This document shows positions 14,632-23,586 of a stretch of DNA of 34,185 nucleotides, one piece after another. The notes beneath the pieces are model-generated. The model did not search any database. It was not told the DNA's origin and saw nothing but the letters and a program-made list of their open reading frames with translations. The DNA comes from Deltaproteobacteria bacterium. Its GTDB lineage: Bacteria; Desulfobacterota; Syntrophia; Syntrophales; UBA2185. The stretch covers positions 1 to 34,185 of the forward strand of contig JAPLJS010000108.1 in assembly GCA_026388545.1 (NCBI GenBank), written 5' to 3'. Both the position numbers and the translations under genes were made by a program. Every line of letters starts with the position of its first letter. The first letter of the stretch is position 1.

Positions 14632-15498
14632 TCACTTATTGTCACTTACCGTCTCAATAATTTCCGGGCCATAGAGGCTTATCTTTTCAGGGGAAAGTAT
14701 ACCTGTCTCCTTCAGCATTTCAATGGAGGATGCCTCGGTTTTCGCCAAGTCAACCAGAGTCTGATCTGACAGTATCCTGAAACGCGCCCTGTTTGTCTCT
14801 TTTGCCTTTTGAAAACGCCAGCAGTTGAGATTCATTAGATAGTGCTTCTGGTGTTCCGTGAGGGAGTGATACCCTTTAATATTCTTATACCCCAGGGGAT
14901 TGAGCAGCTTCTCGTTCCAGGTTACAGCGGCGATAGTATCAAAGGCCTTTACCGCCTTTCTTTTGAAACCCCTCCGCTGGATTTCGTGATCGAGTCTGTT
15001 GTACAGTGCTTTCAGAAATGCTGTATCCTGGACGGCATAATGTATTTGTTCTTCTGTCAGGGGTCGGGTTTCCCACTTCGAACGTTGCATCTTTTTATCT
15101 TTTTTCAGTTCAATGCCCAGATACTGGCCGATCAGCGCCGAGAGAGAAAGAAAGTGACAGCCCAGGATAGCTGCCGCCAGATGTGTATCAAAAATATTTT
15201 TAAATTCAAACCCATAGTCCCGTTTCAGAATCCGAATATCGTTATCACCGGCGTGCATGATCTTGAGGATTGCCGAATCAGCATAAATCTTTCCTAAAAA
15301 GGAAAAATCCAGACCGTTGAGAGGGTCTAAAAGGTAGGTTTTTTTATCAGCCGCTATCTGGACTAAACAGAGCACTTCCCGAAAATATCTGAAAGAATCA
15401 TATTCCGTATCAACACAGATAATGGAGGAGCTGCTGATGTCTTCTTTTGCCTCATCCATTTTTACGGATGTATCGATCCAAACCCACTGATTATTCAT
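14632..15498 (-). CDS. rnd: Ribonuclease D (DEDD exonuclease with HRDC domain)
   Basis: This 288-residue protein is a 3'-5' exoribonuclease of the RNase D type, which trims tRNA and other stable RNA precursors. The DEDD active site is visible: Asp30 and Glu32 in V-D-T-E-Y, Asp87 in H-A-G-D-N-D, and Tyr154/Asp158 in Y-A-V-Q-D-T. An L-x3-Y-L-G-I-E-L-x-K-x2-Q-R-S-x-W segment precedes motif III as in the family. The C-terminal ~80 residues fit one HRDC domain (W-R-x2-K-A-x2-T-N-R-A-R-F-R-I-L-x-D). E. coli RNase D has two HRDC copies and ~375 residues, so this is the shorter form. It is monocistronic and divergent from the second AOR. Confidence 0.9.
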   Translation of the reverse strand: MNNQWVWIDTSVKMDEAKEDISSSSIICVDTEYDSFRYFREVLCLVQIAADKKTYLLDPLNGLDFSFLGKIYADSAILKIMHAGDNDIRILKRDYGFEFKNIFDTHLAAAILGCHFLSLSALIGQYLGIELKKDKKMQRSKWETRPLTEEQIHYAVQDTAFLKALYNRLDHEIQRRGFKRKAVKAFDTIAAVTWNEKLLNPLGYKNIKGYHSLTEHQKHYLMNLNCWRFQKAKETNRARFRILSDQTLVDLAKTEASSIEMLKETGILSPEKISLYGPEIIETVSDNK

Positions 15499-15773
15499 GG
15501 CAATATCTGTCCTGTTTGTGAATCCGCTTCAAGCGCATTCCCTCAAAATAACGATAGTATGAAGGGAGGCTCAACCATGAATTTTCAAGAATGTCAAGAT
15601 AATTGATGATCTCATAAACAAATTATGAATAGAATTAGAAACAAATAACGTTGTAAAAAAAGCTCCAGATGCAACGCGTTTCCTTCTAAAGGCTCAGGAT
15701 AAACTCACCTGAGGAATAAGACGGACGTAAAGGGAGGGGACTTTTACGAAGGCGTCATAATTCATTTTTCACG

Positions 15774-15803
15774 TTGACAAGGGAATTCCCTTTGTCCTAT
15801 AGT
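15774..15803 (+). promoter_or_regulatory. Promoter with internal palindrome ahead of the second AOR
   Basis: TTGACA (15774-15779) and TATAGT (15798-15803) form a promoter with an 18-base spacer. The spacer contains the perfect 14-base palindrome AAGGGAATTCCCTT (15779-15792), flanked by ACAA/TTGT. A repressor bound there would block RNA polymerase. The rest of the 392-base gap 15499-15890 shows only a small CCGGTAACCGG palindrome (15867-15877) at the ribosome site. Confidence 0.6.
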
Positions 15804-15890
15804 GCCCCTTCTAAAAAACGGGCGTTTATTATGTGCTGGAGATGAATATGAGTTCTTCCAGAGCCCCCGGTAACCGGTAAGGAGAACTAA

Positions 15891-18074
15891 ATGAAGTACA
15901 CCAAATCAAAACTGATGCGTGGATATGCCAATTCAATGCTTACCATTGATCTCGGGACAGGTATGATAAATGCGAGTGACCTTGATCCACAACTGAGGGA
16001 TTATTTTGTTGGAGGCAGAGCGCTGGGTTTATATCTTCTTCATAGACGAATAACTCCAAACACAAACCCCTATGCTCCCGAAAATCCACTGATATTTTCA
16101 CCCGGTCCGTTAGCAGGAATTCCTCAGTTTCCCGGTACGAGCAAATGCATGGCAATCTCTCTGTCACCCCATACAGGAATTCCAGGAGTATCGAATTTTG
16201 GAGGGCATTTTGGGGCCCACATGAAATACGCCGGATTCGATATCATTGAGATCGCGGGAAAATCGGAAAAGGACATCTTTGTCGTCATTGATGGTTTCGA
16301 GAATGAGGTAAAACTGATCGAAGCGCCCCGGATCGACCATGTGTTTGACCTGGAGAAATTAATTGCTGAGAAATTTACGAAAGCGGGATATGAAAAAAAG
16401 GACATTGCTTTCGTGACGACCGGCGTAGGTGCGGCCAACACAACATACGGATGTATCAATAGCCATTATTATGATCCTACGAAAGAAACTGATGGCCTGA
16501 AGGGGTTTTTCAGAACGAAGCAGGCGGGAAGGACGGGACTTGGCTCGGTGATGATTGATAAGAAAATACGGTCGATCATTGTCCTTGCAGAATATCCACG
16601 CGGCGAAAATCCGTATGGGGCGGCCGACTGGGAGAAAGCGAGAAAAGCGGGATTGAAGCTTTCTAAGGTTGTCAGGGAAGTAGATCCGGTGTCATTGAAA
16701 ATGTACCGCAAGGGAAGCGCGGGGCTGATCAGCTTTATGAATAAGGAGAACTACCAATCTCTGCCGGTGAATAATTACCAGTATGGTTCGGATCCGAGGG
16801 CGGAACAGATCAGCGGGAAATTTTACGCGGCGAACCTCTTCGATCACAAGGGAATGGATGGATGTTTCCCCGGATGCTCTCTGCGGTGCACCAAGGGCGG
16901 CTGGGTTACTATAACAGTCGGTGATCCAAAGGGTAAGAAAGTCTGGGTCGATGGCCCCGAGTATGAGACAGCGGTCGGTTTCGGTTCGAATTTAGGGGTA
17001 TGGAATGCCGAATCCATCATGGAAGCCAACTGGCACTGCGACAACTACGGGATCGATACCATAACCGCTGCTGTTATTATTGCCTTTCTGATGGAGTGTT
17101 TCCAGAGGGGTTATCTGTCGAAAGAGGATACGGATGGAATAGAGCTAAAATGGGGGAATGATAAAGCCGTATTGCATTTCCTTCACCAGATTGCCAACGG
17201 GGAAACCGAATGCGCACGGGAAGCGGGAAAAGGTATGCTCAGCTTAGCGGATTGGGTGTCCCTCAGGTATGTTAAAAGAACCGGCCTCGAAAATCCTCAG
17301 AAGGAACTTATGAAATTTGCGATGCAGGCGAAAGGTCTTCCTTTTTCTCTTTACAGAACCCACAGGTCTTTGTGCATGCAGGCGTCGTATGCTGCGGCCA
17401 GTGATATCGGGGCGCATCATGCTGCTGCATGGCTGATCAAGGTAGATTTACTGGGAGCATTTCCCACCATGCAGGATAAGGCGCGAGCGTTGATTACCTA
17501 CCCGAGGGTGAGACTCGGAAATGATAACCTTGGTCTCTGCAAGCTCCCGTGGGTTGACGTATTCAACCCTGAATCTGAAAAAGTCAAAGATACGGATAAG
17601 TATATTAACCCTGCTTCCCAGGAGATGTATGCAGACTTCTATAACGGTATGCTGGGGACGAATCTCACCTGGGAGAAGATTTACGAGCAGACGGACCGTG
17701 ATATCAACTTGCAGAGGGTCATGAACGCCACGATCTTCGGCAAAGATACGGGAGAAAATGACTGGATTCCCGACAGGGCAATAGGGCCGACCGATGATGG
17801 TCTGTATGATGCTGAAAAGGATTTTCACGATGCAGAGGTAAGCAAAATATTGGGAAAGCCCCTCGAAGATGTTCAGAAAATGGAAACGGGGGAGAAAAGG
17901 GAAATCCTGATGAGCTACAGAAAAGGCCGGTTACGGGAGCTGATCCAGGCCTATTATCACGAACGGGGTTGGAACGCCGCGGGGATACCGACCGTCGATA
18001 CCCTGAAACGGGTCGGGTTGTGGGATTACCTGACTGAGGGAACACAAACAAAAATCCGTGAAATGAATGTTTAA
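15891..18074 (+). CDS. Aldehyde ferredoxin oxidoreductase family protein (divergent)
   Basis: At 727 residues this is longer than most AORs. ATG 15891 follows AAGGAGA. The AOR layout is clear: N-terminal M-L-T-I-D-L-G-T-G-M, F-S-P-G-P-L-A-G, the cofactor region G-x-S-N-F-G-G-H-F-G, the cluster motif near residues 325-333, and a distal Cys in L-G-L-C-K-L-P-W near 548. The cluster motif reads C-F-P-G-C-S-L-R-C, that is C-x3-C-x3-C, not C-x2-C-x3-C. The N-terminal ~15 residues and a ~60-residue stretch near the C-terminus (D-W-I-P-D-R-A-I-G-P-T-D-D-G) extend beyond the classical fold. The family uses a W/Mo-pterin cofactor and ferredoxin. No ferredoxin gene adjoins it, unlike the other AOR in this window. 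The substrate is unknown. Confidence 0.9.
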   Translation: MKYTKSKLMRGYANSMLTIDLGTGMINASDLDPQLRDYFVGGRALGLYLLHRRITPNTNPYAPENPLIFSPGPLAGIPQFPGTSKCMAISLSPHTGIPGVSNFGGHFGAHMKYAGFDIIEIAGKSEKDIFVVIDGFENEVKLIEAPRIDHVFDLEKLIAEKFTKAGYEKKDIAFVTTGVGAANTTYGCINSHYYDPTKETDGLKGFFRTKQAGRTGLGSVMIDKKIRSIIVLAEYPRGENPYGAADWEKARKAGLKLSKVVREVDPVSLKMYRKGSAGLISFMNKENYQSLPVNNYQYGSDPRAEQISGKFYAANLFDHKGMDGCFPGCSLRCTKGGWVTITVGDPKGKKVWVDGPEYETAVGFGSNLGVWNAESIMEANWHCDNYGIDTITAAVIIAFLMECFQRGYLSKEDTDGIELKWGNDKAVLHFLHQIANGETECAREAGKGMLSLADWVSLRYVKRTGLENPQKELMKFAMQAKGLPFSLYRTHRSLCMQASYAAASDIGAHHAAAWLIKVDLLGAFPTMQDKARALITYPRVRLGNDNLGLCKLPWVDVFNPESEKVKDTDKYINPASQEMYADFYNGMLGTNLTWEKIYEQTDRDINLQRVMNATIFGKDTGENDWIPDRAIGPTDDGLYDAEKDFHDAEVSKILGKPLEDVQKMETGEKREILMSYRKGRLRELIQAYYHERGWNAAGIPTVDTLKRVGLWDYLTEGTQTKIREMNV

Positions 18075-18259
18075 TTGACGCCTTGTCCCGATCCACATGA
18101 GGAGAATTTTTGAGACACTTGTACTATTCATGGGGTATGCATGTCTAAAGCATGAGTTCGCATCATTAACCGAATAATTGCAAACGTCCACTTTTTCGTA
18201 GGAAAACATAGCGTAATCTGAATAAATGTTACGTATCGAGACCTCCCTGGACAAGTTCA

Positions 18260-18274
18260 ATGGTAATTTACCAT
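18260..18274. promoter_or_regulatory. Palindrome upstream of the DUF4143 ATPase gene
   Basis: ATGGTAA-T-TTACCAT is a perfect inverted repeat with a single-base centre. It lies just before a possible promoter (TTGACA 18286-18291, TATCCA 18308-18313, spacer 16). It may be an operator; no binding protein can be named. Confidence 0.4.
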
Positions 18275-18319
18275 GAAAAAAGAAATTGACAATTTCGATT
18301 TTCGTGGTATCCATACACC

Positions 18320-19477
18320 ATGATCCCACGAAATGAACTGATTCGGCGCCTTAAAGAATCTCTGGATCGAAGCAGGGTGGTTGCCCTTGTTGGACCAAGA
18401 CAGTGCGGTAAGACAACCCTCGCGCGCGAGTTCGTCGCACCGGAATCGCCCAACTACTTCGACCTGGAAGATCCCACCAGCCTGGTGCGGCTTGAAGAAC
18501 CCATGACGGCGCTCGGTGCTTTGCAGGGGCTCGTCGTCATCGATGAAGTCCAGCGGCGGCCTGATCTTTTTCCCATCCTGCGCGTTCTTGCTGATCGCCA
18601 GCCTTTGTCTGCACGCTTTCTGATCCTCGGAAGCGCATCGAAGACCCTGCTTCGTCAGGCGTCAGAATCGCTGGCCGGCCGGATCGAGACGGTATCCATG
18701 AGCGGATTCAGCATGGCAGAATTGGGAACGGCAATGCAACAGAGCCACTGGCTCCGTGGCGGTTTTCCACCTTCTTATCTGGCACAGACAGAATCAGATA
18801 GTCTGGCTTGGCGTAAAAACTTTATTCAAACGTTCCTGGAACGGGATCTCCCTCAATGGGGCATTATGGCCCCGCCCATCACGCTTCTTCGTTTCTGGAC
18901 CATGCTAGCCCATTACCACGGGCAGATATGGAGCGCCGTCGAACCCGCCCGCTCCTTAAGTGTCAGCGAGCCGACGGTGCGTCGCTACCTGGATATCCTG
19001 ACGGGTGTATTCATGATTCGCCAGCTCCAGCCCTGGCACGCCAATCTTAAAAAACGGCAGGTCAAGGCTCCGAAGATTTATTTACGGGACACGGGTCTTC
19101 TGCATCAGTTGCTCGGTATCCGCTCAGACCAGGAACTCTTCAGTCACCCGAAATGCGGTTCTTCCTGGGAAGGTTATGTCATTGAAGAAACCATCAAAAC
19201 CATGAACCCCGATGAGGCTTATTTCTGGGGAACACACAACGGCGCGGAGATCGACCTCGTGATGGTGAAGGGTGGCCGGATGCTCGGCGTGGAATGCAAG
19301 AGGATCGATGCGCCGCGGCTGACGCCCTCGATGCGCATTGCCCTCGAAAATTTGAATCTGGAGCGGATCGCCGTCGTATACCCGGGAACACGCCGCTATG
19401 CCCTGGCGGAGAATGTCCATGCCGTGCCCCTGGAAGCGATTGCGGATGGAATGGCAGGATTGTTTGCGGGGTCATGA
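18320..19477 (+). CDS. AAA_14/DUF4143 ATP-binding protein
   Basis: This 385-residue protein has the two-domain build of the AAA_14-DUF4143 family. The N-terminal ATPase has Walker A G-P-R-Q-C-G-K-T (25-32), Walker B L-V-V-I-D-E-V-Q (~70-77) and a sensor-like G-S-A-S. The C-terminal part has T-V-R-R-Y-L-D-I-L (winged helix) and the nuclease-like fold containing E-I-D-L-V and V-E-C-K-R. The family is common, patchily distributed and of unknown role, often found with mobile or defence genes. No good ribosome site precedes ATG 18320. A possible -10 ends only 6 bases before it, so the transcript may be nearly leaderless. The preceding 245 bases hold only the palindrome noted. Confidence 0.88.
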   Translation: MIPRNELIRRLKESLDRSRVVALVGPRQCGKTTLAREFVAPESPNYFDLEDPTSLVRLEEPMTALGALQGLVVIDEVQRRPDLFPILRVLADRQPLSARFLILGSASKTLLRQASESLAGRIETVSMSGFSMAELGTAMQQSHWLRGGFPPSYLAQTESDSLAWRKNFIQTFLERDLPQWGIMAPPITLLRFWTMLAHYHGQIWSAVEPARSLSVSEPTVRRYLDILTGVFMIRQLQPWHANLKKRQVKAPKIYLRDTGLLHQLLGIRSDQELFSHPKCGSSWEGYVIEETIKTMNPDEAYFWGTHNGAEIDLVMVKGGRMLGVECKRIDAPRLTPSMRIALENLNLERIAVVYPGTRRYALAENVHAVPLEAIADGMAGLFAGS

Positions 19478-19525
19478 ACCAAACCCATAGACTGCGGTAT
19501 CAACTGTAAAGGAGATGCAACACGC

Positions 19526-21349
19526 GTGAGAAAGCAGAACATAAGAAATATTGCCATTATTGCCCACGTTGATCACGGCAAAACAACCCTAGTCGATGCC
19601 ATGCTCAGGCAGACGGGTACCTTCCGGGAGCATCAGGAAATCGTGGAACGGGTAATGGACTCGATGGATCTCGAAAAAGAACGGGGGATTACCATCATGG
19701 CGAAGAATACAGCCATATGGTACGACAAGATCAAGATCAATATCGTCGATACGCCCGGTCATGCGGATTTCGGCGGCGAGGTCGAACGGAGCCTGAATAT
19801 GGTCGATGGGGCCATTCTGCTGGTCGATGCCAGCGAAGGACCGCTTCCACAGACACGATTCGTCGTTAAAAAGGCCCTTGCCAGAAAACTGCCCATTGTG
19901 GTTGTCATCAACAAGATTGACCGCGGCGATGCCCGGATCGATGAGGTCATCGATGAGATATACGACCTTTTTATTGATCTCGATGCGAACGAGCAGCAGA
20001 TTGAGTTTCCCATACTCTATACCAACGCCAAACGGGGCATCGCCCATCAGAAGCTGGGAGATCCATCGGAAGATCTTAAACCCCTGTTTGACGCCATCTG
20101 TTCCGCCATACCCGGTCCTGACACCGATGACGAACATGTTCCCCAGTTCCTGGTGACGAATCTCGATTACGATCCCTATGTGGGGCAAATCGCCATCGGG
20201 CGGCTGATCAACGGAGTCCTCGCGATGAATCAGACCTATGCACTTTGCGGAGAAAATGCGATCACTTCCGGGGTCAGGTTTTCCGCCCTTTACATGTTTT
20301 ACGGCTTGAGGAAAAAGCAGGTGGATGCCGTCGAGGCCGGTGATATCGTCGCCGTTGCCGGCGTTGAGGCCATCAGTATCGGCGATACGATTACATCGCA
20401 GGAAAATCCCCTACCGCTCCCACGGATAAACATTGACGCGCCGACCGTCTCCATGATCTTTTACGTAAACAACAGCCCCTTTGCCGGCAAGGAAGGAAAG
20501 TATCTGACGTCACGCCATCTTCTTGAACGTCTGGAAAAGGAGAGTTTCCGGAACGTCTCGCTGAAATTGAAACCGCTGGAGCGCAAGGACGCCTTCGAGG
20601 TCTGCGGGCGTGGGGAGTTGCAGATGGCCGTGCTGATCGAGACCATGCGCCGGGAGGGCTATGAGTTCATGGTGTCCAAGCCAACCGTTATCACAAAAAA
20701 AGAAAACGGCAAAACCCTGGAGCCTGTAGAGTGCGTTTTTATCGATATCCCTGAAGAATTCGTCGGTATTGTTACGGAAAAACTGTCGGTGAGAAAAGGG
20801 CGCATGACCCACCTGATCAATAAGGGAAGCGGCCGGGTCAACCTGGAGTTCCTTGTTCCCTGCCGCGGCCTGATCGGTTTCCGCAGTCATTTTCTGACGG
20901 ATACCAAGGGTGCGGGTGTGATGAATACGCTCTTTGAAAACTATGAACCGTGGTTCGGGCCGATCCCGCAGCGGGCAAGCGGCGCTCTTCTGGCTGATAG
21001 AAGCGGCAGGGTGACGAACTATGCCAGCCTGGCTATGGTAGACCGCGGTGAACTCTTCGTGGAGGCGGGGTACGAGGTGTACGGCGGGATGATCATCGGC
21101 GAACGCAATCGCAATGGTGATATGACGGTGAATATTACTAAAGAAAAGAAGCTCACGAATATCAGAAGCTCAACGTCGGAAGCGACCGTTACCTTAAGGC
21201 CTCCGCGGCCGCTGTCCCTGGATCAGTCCATTGAATTTATCGCTGAGGACGAACTGGTGGAAGTCACACCGCAACACATACGCCTGCGGAAGATGGAGCT
21301 CGATGCGAATAAACGGGCATCGAGACGCAAGGAAGATAATAATCCTTAA
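19526..21349 (+). CDS. typA: Ribosome-associated GTPase TypA/BipA
   Basis: This 607-residue translational GTPase is the expected TypA/BipA length. It opens with a GTG start (19526) after AAAGGAG. The G domain shows A-H-V-D-H-G-K-T (13-20), R-G-I-T-I switch, D-T-P-G-H-A-D-F-G-G-E-V-E-R and N-K-I-D. Domains II, III and V and the BipA-specific C-terminal region follow: Y-A-S-L-A-M-V-D-R-G-E-L-F-V and the T-N-I-R-S-S-T-S-E region. It acts on the 70S ribosome under stress and in assembly. It lies on the + strand, converging on the cobamide cluster. Confidence 0.97.
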   Translation: MRKQNIRNIAIIAHVDHGKTTLVDAMLRQTGTFREHQEIVERVMDSMDLEKERGITIMAKNTAIWYDKIKINIVDTPGHADFGGEVERSLNMVDGAILLVDASEGPLPQTRFVVKKALARKLPIVVVINKIDRGDARIDEVIDEIYDLFIDLDANEQQIEFPILYTNAKRGIAHQKLGDPSEDLKPLFDAICSAIPGPDTDDEHVPQFLVTNLDYDPYVGQIAIGRLINGVLAMNQTYALCGENAITSGVRFSALYMFYGLRKKQVDAVEAGDIVAVAGVEAISIGDTITSQENPLPLPRINIDAPTVSMIFYVNNSPFAGKEGKYLTSRHLLERLEKESFRNVSLKLKPLERKDAFEVCGRGELQMAVLIETMRREGYEFMVSKPTVITKKENGKTLEPVECVFIDIPEEFVGIVTEKLSVRKGRMTHLINKGSGRVNLEFLVPCRGLIGFRSHFLTDTKGAGVMNTLFENYEPWFGPIPQRASGALLADRSGRVTNYASLAMVDRGELFVEAGYEVYGGMIIGERNRNGDMTVNITKEKKLTNIRSSTSEATVTLRPPRPLSLDQSIEFIAEDELVEVTPQHIRLRKMELDANKRASRRKEDNNP

Positions 21350-21386
21350 ATCCGGAGTCTCTCTCTCCGATGTGTAATAAAAAAAA

Positions 21387-22466
21387 TCATGTCATGACGT
21401 TCTTTAATGTATCGATGAGCAGCTGATTATCCCCATGCTTTTTTACGGCCACGCGGAAATAGTAATTTCCCATCCTTTGAAAATTGCTGCAATCCCTGAT
21501 TAAAATATCTTCGCGAAGCAGCCGTTCCCTTAAATCCCTCGATGATAAACCCCTCTGGGAATCAATCCTGACCAAAAGATAATTGGCGGCGCTCGGGAGG
21601 GCTTTCAACCCGGGAATGCTGTTTATGGCACGATGCAAAAAGGCCTTTTCGGTTTCTACATATCGTCGTGTTTCATATATAAAGGCACTGTTGGAAAGGG
21701 CCTCACAGGCGCCTATTTGGGCTAAGGTATTGATCATCCACGGCGGCTTATTTCTCTTCAACCTCTCTATAACGGCAGATCCTGCGATGGCATACCCCAC
21801 GCGAAGGCCAGGGATACCAAAAAATTTCGTCATGGATCTTAAGATAATAACATGGGAAAATTGCGTAACCGCAACCTTGAGAGATGCCTCCTCCACAAAG
21901 TCAATGAAAGCTTCATCAATGATCACGATGGTTTCCAAACTATCGGCACGGGCTATTAAAATAAGGAGTTCTTCTTTTGGGGTCAGAACACCTGTGGGAT
22001 TTGCGGGATTGCAAAAGTAAAGAATATCAAAACCACCTGCCAGTCGTGTGTACAGATTATCCATATCTACGACAAAATCACGTTCTTCGTCGGCCTGAAA
22101 ATACATTACCTGAGAACCGGCCAGATTGAGACCTTTTTCATATTCGCTGAAGGCCGGCGTCACAACCAAAGCCCGTTTAGGTTTAAAGATGATAGGAATC
22201 CAGTAAATGAACTCCGTGGAACCATTTCCGGTAATGAAATATTGGCGGTCCATTCCATGATAAGCGGCCAGCCGCGTAATGAGATCGTAAGCCTCTGTAT
22301 CGGGATAATGCAAGATATCATCAAAAGACCTCATCACTGCATCTTTTGTCCCTTGAGGATAACCCAATGGATTGATATTGGCGCTAAAGTCAACAAGACG
22401 ATGTTCATCAATTTCATAAATTCTCGATATCTCTCTAATATTTCCACCATGGTCATACGAGTTCAT
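21387..22466 (-). CDS. cobD: Threonine-phosphate decarboxylase
   Basis: This 359-residue PLP-dependent enzyme fits L-threonine-O-3-phosphate decarboxylase (Salmonella CobD), which makes (R)-1-amino-2-propanol O-2-phosphate, the linker of the cobamide nucleotide loop. Visible are H-G-G-N at the N-terminus, the F-S-A-N-I-N-P-L-G segment typical of CobD/HisC-like proteins, C-N-P-A-N-P-T-G, I-I-D-E-A-F-I-D-F and the PLP lysine Lys214 in S-M-T-K-F-F-G-I-P-G-L-R. The start is set at 22466, where ATG overlaps the cbiB stop as ATGA; an upstream ATG at 22496 lies inside cbiB. It is the last gene of the minus-strand cobamide cluster. No clear terminator follows, although TypA converges here. Confidence 0.92.
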   Translation of the reverse strand: MNSYDHGGNIREISRIYEIDEHRLVDFSANINPLGYPQGTKDAVMRSFDDILHYPDTEAYDLITRLAAYHGMDRQYFITGNGSTEFIYWIPIIFKPKRALVVTPAFSEYEKGLNLAGSQVMYFQADEERDFVVDMDNLYTRLAGGFDILYFCNPANPTGVLTPKEELLILIARADSLETIVIIDEAFIDFVEEASLKVAVTQFSHVIILRSMTKFFGIPGLRVGYAIAGSAVIERLKRNKPPWMINTLAQIGACEALSNSAFIYETRRYVETEKAFLHRAINSIPGLKALPSAANYLLVRIDSQRGLSSRDLRERLLREDILIRDCSNFQRMGNYYFRVAVKKHGDNQLLIDTLKNVMT

Positions 22467-23428
22467 AACACCATGAACCTCAACAGTATAATACAAAAAA
22501 GAGACATCAACGCTGAAGAAGAAAACATGATTGCCCAGACCATTTTTATATCCCTACTATCTATTGATTTTACCCGGTCACCAATGGTCGGCTTTTCCAT
22601 CATCTTACCAAAATAGCTCATCGGACCGGCAAGCTCTACACCAAGGGCGCCTGCCACAGCGGCCTCTGGTATACCGCTGTTCGGACTGGGATGATTACTG
22701 CAATCTCTTCTCATAATGCGCCAGGCATTTTTGCCGTTCAATCCCAACAAAAAAGAGGCGATAACCACGATGAAACCTGTCATTCTGGCCGGGATCCAGT
22801 TGAATATATCGTCCATCGTGGCCGAAAAATATCCGATATCCCGATAACGGTCACTTTTATAACCAATCATAGAATCCAATGTATTGACGGCTTTATAAGT
22901 CATTGCAAGAGGAACCCCTCCCAGGAGCAAGTAAAACATCGGGGCAATGACGCCATCCGACAGGTTCTCCGAAACCGTTTCGACGACAGCCCGCAATATC
23001 CCTTCTTCATCGAGATTTTCCGTATCCCTGCCCACAATCATGGAAAGTCCTTTCCTTGCACCCTCAATACTGCCTGCATTTAAATGATCGACAACCACCT
23101 TACTTTCTTGAAACAGCGACCTTACGGCCAAAGTCTGTGAGGCAAGTATAACCGTCACAACGACGCCCAATATCCAGTGAACTTTAAAAAATGCCATCAA
23201 AATGCCCCAGGTCACAAAATAGGTAATCAAAATCACTACAAACCAAAGGATAACGCCTCCTGTTTTGAGATGGCCACGCGAAAAATACGTCCGGATCACT
23301 CTTTCCAAACAACGTATGCCCTTCCCCATGATAACCACAGGATGGGGACACCAACGGGGATCACCGACGATGAGATCCAGTACATAGGCGCTGAAAAACA
23401 TCATAGGGGTCATGATACCGCTACTCAT
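22463..23428 (-). CDS. cbiB: Adenosylcobinamide-phosphate synthase
   Basis: This ~320-residue inner-membrane protein joins aminopropanol (phosphate) to cobyric acid. It shows the family opening A-Y-V-L-D-L-I-V-G-D-P-x-W-x-P-H-P-V, several hydrophobic membrane segments, I-V-G-R-D-T, the V-x-E-T-V-S-E-N-L-S-D-G-V-I-A-P-M-F-Y motif, Y-K-A-V-N-T-L-D-S-M-I-G-Y and S-P-N-S-G-I-P-E-A-A-V-A-G. The start is uncertain: ATG 23428 is used here, with GTG 23437 and ATG 23413 as alternatives, none with a strong ribosome site. Its stop overlaps cobD, whose product feeds it substrate. A 158-base gap with a C/G-tract hairpin separates it from cbiA. Confidence 0.92.
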   Translation of the reverse strand: MSSGIMTPMMFFSAYVLDLIVGDPRWCPHPVVIMGKGIRCLERVIRTYFSRGHLKTGGVILWFVVILITYFVTWGILMAFFKVHWILGVVVTVILASQTLAVRSLFQESKVVVDHLNAGSIEGARKGLSMIVGRDTENLDEEGILRAVVETVSENLSDGVIAPMFYLLLGGVPLAMTYKAVNTLDSMIGYKSDRYRDIGYFSATMDDIFNWIPARMTGFIVVIASFLLGLNGKNAWRIMRRDCSNHPSPNSGIPEAAVAGALGVELAGPMSYFGKMMEKPTIGDRVKSIDSRDIKMVWAIMFSSSALMSLFCIILLRFMVL

Positions 23429-23530
23429 TAACGTCACTAATTGCCGCTATCTGCAAAATTTCTCCATCCAAACCGGTCTGAAGAGAATATTATCAAAGTA
23501 TCACGGGGCGCTGAATGGTTAATGACTGAT

Positions 23531-23581
23531 CCCCCCTTGCCTCGATCCTTACGGATAGCCCACCACGGCAGACAAGGGGGG
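23531..23581. repeat. C/G-tract inverted repeat between cbiA and cbiB
   Basis: CCCCCCTTG (23531-23539) and CAAGGGGGG (23573-23581) pair perfectly around a 33-base loop, just after the cbiA stop on the minus strand. It resembles the palindromic units at 11921-12008. It could end or protect the 3' end of upstream mRNA within the operon. Confidence 0.6.
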
Positions 23582-23586
23582 AGCCT

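Noticed and set aside
19589-20188. 199-codon open frame on the minus strand
   Set aside because: Antisense to the well-conserved TypA G domain; no motifs of its own.
21353-21369. Terminator between TypA and cobD
   Set aside because: CGGAG/CTCCG is only a 5-bp stem with no T-run on either strand, so it is too weak to call.
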